A stretch of 7,422 bases of DNA, taken from NCBI GenBank assembly GCA_003219345.1, contig QHOP01000382.1, positions 1-7,422 of the forward strand, written 5' to 3'. Numbering within the stretch: the first letter of the stretch is position 1; each line of letters opens with the position of its first letter. Source of the stretch: Verrucomicrobiota bacterium (GTDB lineage Bacteria; Verrucomicrobiota; Verrucomicrobiia; Limisphaerales; AV2). The notes beneath the pieces are model-generated. The model was not told the origin of the DNA. It worked only from the letters and a program-made list of their open reading frames with translations, and ran no database searches. Both the position numbers and the translations under genes were made by a program. Below, one piece after another: positions 1-5,031 of the stretch.

Positions 1-866
1 ACATTGCTCGGCGCCGCATTGCTGTTGAAGTTCGCCGTAGCCCCGCTGATCACCGTGTTGCTCGCGCTGTAACTGCCGTTGATGTCCACGCTCCCGCCAC
101 TGAAACTGACGGTCCCCGCTGCTGTCAGCGTCGAATTGCTCTCCAGCGTCATCGTCCCGCTGCTGAAGTTCAGCGTCGAGCCCGCCGCCGCGTTGAACGC
201 CCCGTGGCTGTCGCCCCCGCCGCTCAAACTCATCGTCCCGCTCTGGACGTTGAGCGCGCCGTCGTTGTTGAAGGTCATTCCGATCGTCGTAGTCGCCGTG
301 CCGCCGCTCTTGCGCACCGTGCCCGCGTTGTTGAACACCACCGCACCCCCAAACGCATTGTAGAACAGCAGGTCGTCCTGGAAGTCCGCCAGCCCGGAGC
401 TCTGGTTGTTCCACACCGCTCCGTTGCCCGAACGCACCTCCGCCCCGCTCAAGCTCATCGTCCCGCTGTTGTTGAGCGTGCGCGGACCGAACGTCTTGAT
501 GTTCGGCCCGCTCACCGCCAGCGTCGCCCCGCTGGCCATCACCGTCGTGCCCCCGCCCGCCATCGCCCCGCCCGTCCAGTTCAGCGTCCCGCTCACCGTC
601 ACCGTCCCGCTGCCGCTCAGAGCGCCGTTGGAGAGGTCGAGATTGGAAACTGTCGCCGAGCTGTCGAGCGTGACTGTGACCGCGAGCGCCAGAATCGCCT
701 TGTCGGCCGGTCCTGGAACCTGGCTGGGGTTCCAGTTCGCGGCGGTATTCCAGTCGCCGCCGGCGCCATTGATCCAGGTGATATCCGTTGCGCGCAATGA
801 AGGCGTGGCCGCCAGGGAGATGCAGAGCGCCACCGGCTAGCAAATCAGATGAGGAGTCGGTTTCAT
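1..866 (-). CDS. Secreted beta-strand-repeat surface protein, 5' part; in-frame TAG in the signal peptide, 3' end outside window
   Basis: The minus-strand frame is open from codon 11 to the window edge (288 codons counted from the ATG at 866-864). The ATG has a ribosome-binding AGGA seven bases upstream and begins MKPTPHLIC, but codon 10 is TAG (839-837). Reading continues as PVALCISLAATPSLRA, the remaining half of a signal peptide, then the mature start ITWINGAGGDWNTAANW. The body is rich in Gly, Ser, Thr and Asn, with recurring short strands such as SGTMSLSGG and SGTMTLESNSTL, typical of right-handed beta-helix or autotransporter-associated strand repeats of exported Verrucomicrobiota proteins; an exact function cannot be given. 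A GTG at codon 12 (833-831) could serve as a start but would give a short signal peptide lacking its positive n-region. The lesion could be real inactivation, a leaky stop or a base error (TTG to TAG would be one change). No homologous enzyme motif is visible in the part present. Confidence 0.7.
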
Positions 867-1085
867 AGGTCTATCCTGCTGAATTTCGCTTCAATTAAGA
901 ATCGCCTTTGAACGGGGCATGCCATAGCGGGCTAGCTTGTTCTTCCTGCGGAAGACAGGTTAGCTTGTGGTAGGAGGGGCGGTTTTAACAAGAATAATTC
1001 ACTTTTTTTGCCGCAAGGTGCCCACGTTGCAGCCTTTCGCCAGCAGCGCCTCGGCAACTGCGCATGGGCGCAACCAGTCCGCCGA
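864..1085. promoter_or_regulatory. Upstream region of the beta-strand-repeat gene, with direct repeat and small hairpin
   Basis: This 220-base stretch separates the end of the small secreted protein gene from the start of the beta-strand-repeat gene, both on the minus strand, and should hold the promoter of the latter. An octamer TAGCTTGT occurs twice (933-940 and 961-968), and between the copies lies a six-base inverted repeat TCTTCC-TGC-GGAAGA (941-955). A TAACAAGAAT decamer lies at 986-995. No convincing -35/-10 pair and no hairpin followed by a U tract on the minus strand could be found, so neither a promoter nor a terminator is placed exactly. The direct repeat flanking a small palindrome could be a protein-binding site; that is inference from arrangement only. 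Confidence 0.35.
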
Positions 1086-1637
1086 TCACGGCTTCATCAA
1101 GCGGTAGAAGGCTCCGCCCGGAGAGAGAGTGAGCGTGACACCTTTGATTGCGCCGTTATCGCCCGGCGTCTGGACAACATTGTTCCAGGCTGGTGTTCCC
1201 AGGCTGGCGGTTTGCTGCAATACAAAGCCGGTCGAAGGCGACGGCCAGGAGACGACGACGTTGTTGTCGGACAGTTGAATGGATAATGTCGGCGCCACAC
1301 CGGTGGATGAGGGCAGAACGATACCTGGCCAGAAGCCGCCTTCCAGAGTGTAGTTGCCGCCGCTCAGCGTCCCGGCGTCCGGCTGGCCAATCGTGCCGCT
1401 GAGCGTGTAACTCCCGCCGCTGCTAACACCGCCGCCGCCGTCAATGGTGAACCAGTCAACGCTGTAGCTTTGGGCCAAGAGGTTCATCGTGGCCAGAAGC
1501 ACCAAGCTCCAAACTCCAAGCACCAGAGAAGCTCCAAACTTCAAACTCCGAATGCGAGCGTGCGATCGGAAGGTGGTTTGGATGTTGGCGCTTGAGATTT
1601 CTCTGGAGCTTGGGGGTTGGGATTTGGAGCTTTTCAT
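1086..1637 (-). CDS. Small secreted protein with verrucomicrobial C-terminal domain; N-terminus encoded by a palindromic repeat
   Basis: A 183-residue protein of unknown function. The ATG at 1637 overlaps the stop of the upstream fibre gene as ATGA, and GGAGG lies six bases upstream, so the start is well supported and translation is probably coupled. Residues 1-34 are a long, Ser- and Arg-containing n-region. Residues 35-55 form a hydrophobic core (LKFGASLVLGVWSLVLLA and following), with a likely signal peptidase site after NLLA at residue 55. Mature residues 56-105 carry the motif YSVDWFTIDGGGG followed by SYTLSGTIGQPDAG and GNYTLEGGFWPG, seen in many Verrucomicrobiota exported proteins. Residues 115-183 resemble the small beta-sandwich tail common in that phylum (VVVSWPSPSTGFVLQQT, then GGAFYRLMKP). 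No catalytic residues are visible. Oddly, residues 3-47 are read from the 136-bp inverted repeat described separately, so the signal peptide core looks repeat-derived. Operon position suggests it acts with the S74 fibre at the cell surface, but that is inference. Confidence 0.72.
   Translation of the reverse strand: MKSSKSQPPSSREISSANIQTTFRSHARIRSLKFGASLVLGVWSLVLLATMNLLAQSYSVDWFTIDGGGGVSSGGSYTLSGTIGQPDAGTLSGGNYTLEGGFWPGIVLPSSTGVAPTLSIQLSDNNVVVSWPSPSTGFVLQQTASLGTPAWNNVVQTPGDNGAIKGVTLTLSPGGAFYRLMKP
1497..1632. repeat. 136-bp imperfect inverted repeat of GCTCCAA type, inside a coding region
   Basis: The outer 34 bases (1497-1530) pair with 1599-1632 with 27 Watson-Crick pairs, three G-T pairs and four mismatches; the interior is also partly complementary but less regular. 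Both arms repeat GCTCCAA/CCAAGC heptamers, and the non-coding frames read as low-complexity LELGxWxLEL-like peptides. I recognise this style of repeat from intergenic regions of Verrucomicrobiota and related genomes, where it is dispersed. Here it sits just inside the start of the small secreted protein gene and keeps that frame open. It could form a large mRNA hairpin immediately after the start codon. Exact element ends are uncertain by a few bases. Confidence 0.75.
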
Positions 1638-4044
1638 TGCGCACCTCCGATGTTTTGGTTCAGCCTTTGTTCAAGTTTTTCCAGGCGTTGCTTTAACTCC
1701 GCGTTCTCGGCGTCTCTGCGGTTCAATTCGGTTTTGAGTTCGCCCAATTCCTGGTTCAACCCCTGGATGGCTGCAAGCGCGACGCCGCCTTCATCGACCG
1801 TGGCGATGTGTTTGTCATCTGCGCCAAGGCCGAACGCGGCGTGGAAATCCTGTGCCATCGGACCCAAGTGCTGGGCTTCGGGATCCTCCTTGAACCTCCA
1901 TTCAGTGATTGGCAGTGCGATAACTTTTTCCAACACGACCCGCGGATCCACGGATTGAAAATTCTCCTTCGCATTGCGGTCACTCGTCTGCGTCAACGAG
2001 ACGCAGGTGATGTTTCCATTGGCGCCGCTAAGCGTGATATTCGCAACGCCGCTGGTGTTTCGGACATCCAGCTTTCCGGCCGCTGTTCCCCCCAAGTTCG
2101 GCCACACCTCCAGCGCGTTGCGCAGGCGCAACACCCCAGGAACGGTGCCGCCGCTCATCAAGAGACCCGTAATTCCGGATTCATTGCGGATGCTCACAGT
2201 GCCCCCCGCCGTAACATCCAACACGCCCGCCGGGCTGTTGTTATTGATACCCACTCCGCCGCCTGCTCGGATCAAAAACTGGTTCGCTGCCGTAGAAACG
2301 AAATCGGCAATTTGTGAATCGGCCCAGACGAACGCGCCCTGATGATTGGCTTTGGCGCGATTGCCGGCGGCAAAGCTGTAGTCTCCCGCCGCGGTGTTTA
2401 GAAGACCGCCCGGCACGGTGCCGTAATGGCCGCCGGCGAAGTTTTCCACGCCGCCGCCCACCGTCGCGTCAACGCCGCTGCTGAGGTTGATCCTGCCGCC
2501 GCCCACTGTCGCAAAAAGGCCGCTGGCGGTGTTTTCATAGCCGCCTCCCACGGTGCCAAAATCGGCTGTGACGGAGTTGGAATGGCTTAATCCAAGATAG
2601 TTCGCCGCGCCACCGCTGGCGATAGTGGTTCCATAAACCCCTGCCGTTACGAAATTCACCGGCGAACCGCCAATCACGTTCACGATGTTCGAGTGGTTGG
2701 CGTCATTGGCCGTCGGCTCCAGCCGCAACGCGCGGTGTCCGTTCACTTTGACCTCGAGTGCCCGATTGTCCGTCGTGCCGAGGAAGTTCACACTGGGATC
2801 AGTCCCTGCGTTTCCTGTGCGCGACCACGCATCGGCGGAGCCGGGCGGTCCTTGCGGGCCAACCTGGCCCTGCGGACCAGTTGGGCCCTGCGGACCTACT
2901 GCACCAGCGGTACCTTGGGGACCGGTTGCGCCGATGGCCCCTTGCGGACCCTGAGGGCCAACAGAACCGGCTGGGCCTTGGGAACCGGTCGCGCCGACAG
3001 GGCCTTGCAGGCCAGCCAGCCCTTGAGCGCCGGTCGGACCGGTCGCGCCTTGTTGAGCCAGTACGGTCCAATCGGCGCCTTCGATGGGGGAGATGTTCGC
3101 GTTAGCCCTCTTGGCCGCCCAGGCCGAACCGTTGAAAAAGACCGCGTCATCGGCCAGGTAGCTTGACGCGCTGTTCCAGGCTCCGAGCCAGTTCAACCCT
3201 TTCGGGCCTGGTGGCCCCACTGGACCGGTCGCACCAGTTACACCTTGCGGCCCCTGAGGGCCAACAGAGCCGGCCGGGCCTTGGGGACCAGTCGCGCCGG
3301 TCGAGCCTTGCGGACCAGCCAGCCCTTGAGCGCCAGCCGGACCGGTCGCGCCTTGTTGAGTCAGCACAGTCCAGTCCGCACCCTCGATGGGGGAGACGTT
3401 TGCGTTCGCCCGCTTGGCCACCCAGGCCGAACCGTTGAAAAAGACCGCCTCATCGGCGAGGTAGTTTGACGCGCTGTTCCAGGCTCCGAGCCAGTTCAAC
3501 CCTTTCGGCCCCACTGGACCCGCAGGACCGGTCGGGCCAATTGGACCTTGATCTCCTTGGGGACCGGTTGCACCCAGCGGCCCCTGAAGACCAACGGAAC
3601 CGGCTGGACCTTGGAGACCGGTCGCGCCGGGGGTACCCTGCGGGCCAGCGGGCCCTTGCGGACCTGCCGGAGTCATCGCGTACAGGGCGTACGGCGCAGG
3701 GGTCAATGCCTGCAACGGAGCGAGCGCGTTAAAGCTGGCGGTGCCGTTGGTCCGCACGTCCACTTCCAGCCAGTAGTTCGAGCCGGTGAAGACAGAGCCG
3801 AAGTCGAGCGTGAGGGTGAACAGTCCGTTGGCCACCGCCACACCGTTGGCGAGGACGGGCGATCCAATGTAGTTGTTGCCTTGCGCGTCGGAGGCGAGTC
3901 GGAAGCGGAAGTCATAGCTGCCGTTGGCGGGAATGTTGCCATCGCTCAGCCGGCCTTGATAGGTGAACGCGGCGCCGAGCGGCTCGCCTGTGAGGACATC
4001 GAGTTGAGCAGCAGGGTGAGTAGGAACAAGAGTCTAAGTTTCAT
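1634..4044 (-). CDS. Collagen-like fibre protein with C-terminal S74 autoprotease/chaperone; frameshift in the signal peptide
   Basis: ATG at 4044-4042 with AAGGA six bases upstream starts a signal peptide (MKLRLLFLLTLLLN), but that frame stops at 3948-3946. The body continues in the -1 frame, open from 4033 to the TGA at 1636-1634, so about one base is missing near 4004-4014; repaired length would be about 803 residues. Numbering the body from the GTG codon at 3841 (735 residues): the FTYQGRLSDG...APYALYA N-terminal domain lies before and up to residue 56; Gly-X-Y repeats at 59-114, 164-215 and 265-334; two near-identical carbohydrate-binding-like modules (LNWLGAWNSAS...DWTVL) at 115-163 and 216-264; YadA-head-like GTVGGGYENTASG repeats of about 15 residues at 425-505; then a Peptidase_S74 domain from 620. 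Its Ser620 and Lys625 (SDRNAKENF) match the Ser/Lys self-cleavage dyad of endosialidase-type chaperones. Heptad-like coiled coil at 690-731. Probably an exported trimeric fibre or adhesin; a phage tail-fibre origin is possible but no phage genes are nearby. Confidence 0.8.
2940..3510. repeat. 303-bp tandem duplication within the fibre gene
   Basis: Two adjacent copies offset by 303 bases (101 codons) are seen. For example GTTGAAAAAG occurs at 3131 and 3434, and CCTGAGGGCCAACAGA occurs near 2950 and 3253. Similarity covers about 2940-3207 and 3243-3510. Each unit encodes one carbohydrate-binding-like module plus a collagen-like stretch. A third, more diverged collagen segment lies near 3541-3660 without the module. 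The unit is a whole number of codons, so gain or loss by recombination would leave the frame intact. Confidence 0.8.
4004..4014 (-). other. Likely frameshift site in the fibre gene
   Basis: On the minus strand this reads CTGCTGCTCAA. In the ATG frame it gives LLLN and runs to a stop at 3948-3946; in the body frame it gives AAQLDV. Adding one base here (for example CTGCTGGCTCAA, reading LLAQLDV) would join the signal peptide to the mature protein with a good cleavage site. The limits set by stop codons are 4034 (TAG in the body frame) and 3946 (TGA in the start frame). No canonical X-XXY-YYZ slippery heptamer is present, so programmed -1 frameshifting is not supported. Confidence 0.7.
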
Positions 4045-4235
4045 AACGTTTCCTTCGCTATTCGGGTGTTGGACTTGGAACATTGTACGGCGAACATTCA
4101 TTACCTCGTGGCAGGAAACATTGTTCTAACAAAAATTCTTGTTAGAATTTTCCTCCGCCTGCGAGTCAGTCAGCAGAATGAACTCGACATCACTGGCGAA
4201 AGTTCTAAGAAAAGCGCGCTGGTAGCCACCCCACC
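4045..4235. promoter_or_regulatory. Divergent intergenic region between the fibre operon and the sigma factor gene
   Basis: These 191 bases must hold promoters in both directions. On the minus strand TACAAT (4087-4082) lies about 38 bases before the fibre ATG and is a possible -10 box, but no good -35 sits 17 bases upstream. On the plus strand no clear sigma70-like promoter was found, and the sigma gene start has no clear Shine-Dalgarno. A strong inverted repeat occupies 4124-4147. The composition is more AT-rich than the flanking genes, as expected for a promoter region. Confidence 0.5.
4124..4147. promoter_or_regulatory. Inverted repeat TTCTAACAA-N6-TTGTTAGAA, possible operator
   Basis: Nine-base perfect arms flank AAATTC, so the site is a near-perfect dyad. 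It sits 80 bases upstream of the fibre start and 89 bases upstream of the sigma factor start. A dimeric regulator binding here could act on both operons. Read on the plus strand the second arm is followed by TTTT, so a weak terminator-like hairpin is the alternative, but no plus-strand gene precedes it in the window. The regulator is unknown. Confidence 0.45.
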
Positions 4236-4865
4236 ATGCCCTCGAATCCCGACGACACCATTCCCACCCGGCAAAGCCTGCTGGAGCGGTTGAAAGACTG
4301 GAAGGACCAGACCAGTTGGCAGGATTTCTTCAATACCTATTGGAAGCTCATTTATGGCGTCGCCCGCCAGGCCGGGTTGACCGAGCCTGAAGCTCAGGAT
4401 GTCGTCCAGGAAACCGTCCTCTCTGTGGCCAAAAAGATGGGTGAGTTCAAAACCGATCCTTCGTTCGGCTCGTTCAAGAGCTGGCTGCTGCAAATCACGC
4501 GTCGGCGCATCATCGACCAGTTCCGAAAACGCCCGCGCCGGACCGAATTCAGGAAGGGCCGCTCCGATGAGACGGCGCGAACGCCCACTTTGGAACGCGT
4601 TCCAGATCCGGAAGGTGTCAAGCTGGAAGCGATCTGGCAGCAGGAATGGGAACGAAACCTGGTCGATGTCGCTTTGGAGAAAGTGAAACAGCTCGTCAGT
4701 TCCAAGCAATTCCTGTTGTTCTATCAGCAAGTGTTCAAGCAATGGCCGCCGAGAAAGGTGGCGGCCAAATACGGCGTGAGCCTGGCGCAGGTTTACATGG
4801 CCAAGTATCGCGTCTCGGTCGTGCTGAAACGGGAAATCAAAAAGTTGGAAAAACAGATCGCGTAG
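4236..4865 (+). CDS. ECF-type RNA polymerase sigma factor
   Basis: A 209-residue cytoplasmic sigma factor that would direct RNA polymerase to a specific promoter set. Residues about 28-99 form sigma region 2: FFNTYWKLIYGVARQAGLTE, then EAQDVVQETVLSVAKKM, then GSFKSWLLQITRRRIIDQFRKR, which includes the -10 recognition helix. Residues 157-205 form region 4 with a helix-turn-helix around 172-195 (PRKVAAKYGVSLAQVYMAKYRV). The linker between, with an acidic/tryptophan-rich EAIWQQEWERNLVDVALEKVK, is a trait I associate with sigma factors of Verrucomicrobiota and Planctomycetes. No anti-sigma factor gene follows; instead a Ser/Thr kinase gene lies 166 bases downstream on the same strand, the pairing seen for kinase-linked ECF groups. 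The ATG at 4236 lacks a clear Shine-Dalgarno, but the next in-frame Met (residue 68) is inside region 2, so the chosen start is the only sensible one. Target promoters are unknown. Confidence 0.9.
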   Translation: MPSNPDDTIPTRQSLLERLKDWKDQTSWQDFFNTYWKLIYGVARQAGLTEPEAQDVVQETVLSVAKKMGEFKTDPSFGSFKSWLLQITRRRIIDQFRKRPRRTEFRKGRSDETARTPTLERVPDPEGVKLEAIWQQEWERNLVDVALEKVKQLVSSKQFLLFYQQVFKQWPPRKVAAKYGVSLAQVYMAKYRVSVVLKREIKKLEKQIA

Positions 4866-4900
4866 CGGGGAGGCCGCGGTGTTGACGACGACACGGAAAG

Positions 4901-4962
4901 TGAGCAGGTGAGAAAGTGGGCAGATGAGAAATACTCACACTTTCCCACTGCCCACCTGCTTT
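4901..4962. repeat. Long imperfect inverted repeat between sigma and kinase genes
   Basis: AGCAGGTG (4903-4910) pairs with CACCTGCT (4953-4960). Inside, AGTGGG (4915-4920) pairs with CCCACT (4944-4949), and TGAG (4925-4928) with CTCA (4934-4937), with small bulges between. The structure resembles the dispersed hairpin repeats found between genes in this phylum. It is not followed by a U tract, so a classic terminator is unlikely; it may still affect mRNA stability or the level of kinase expression relative to the sigma factor. Confidence 0.65.
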
Positions 4963-4990
4963 GCGCTTGCGGCAGGTCGTTGAAAGCGGT

Positions 4991-5028
4991 AACAAGTAAG
5001 ACCGCGCCAAACAAGTAAGACCGCGCCA
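4991..5028. repeat. Perfect 19-bp tandem duplication just before the kinase start
   Basis: AACAAGTAAGACCGCGCCA occurs twice in direct succession (4991-5009 and 5010-5028), ending three bases before the kinase ATG. It occupies the place where a Shine-Dalgarno would be expected, and none is visible. The duplication may be a recent replication slip, a tandem regulator site or part of a dispersed repeat. Nineteen bases is not a whole number of codons or helical turns. Confidence 0.8.
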
Positions 5029-5031
5029 ATT

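Noticed and set aside
204..800. Plus-strand open frame of 198 codons rich in Arg, Ala, His and Pro
   Set aside because: Antisense shadow of the beta-strand-repeat gene; the composition is an artefact of GC-rich repeat DNA.
1010..1033. Hairpin GCCGCAA/TTGCAGC next to a seven-base T/A run, considered as a terminator of the small secreted protein gene
   Set aside because: For a minus-strand transcript the hairpin (with one G-U pair) is followed by A residues, not U, so it cannot be a classic terminator; for plus-strand transcripts the T run precedes the stem and one pair is lost.
1456..1737. Short frames within the 136-bp palindrome on both strands (for example 1456-1644 minus and 1489-1737 plus)
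   Set aside because: Low-complexity LELG/KLQ peptides are known by-products of this repeat type; only the frame joined to the conserved secreted domain is supported.
2693..3732. Several plus-strand frames over the collagen region
   Set aside because: They are reverse readings of Gly-X-Y codons and the 303-bp repeat; the minus frame has recognised domains throughout.
3946..4044. Programmed -1 frameshifting in the fibre gene
   Set aside because: The direction fits, but there is no slippery heptamer or evident downstream stimulator in the overlap; a missing base is simpler.
4991..5028. CRISPR or longer tandem array
   Set aside because: Only two adjacent copies of 19 bases with no spacers and no cas genes.
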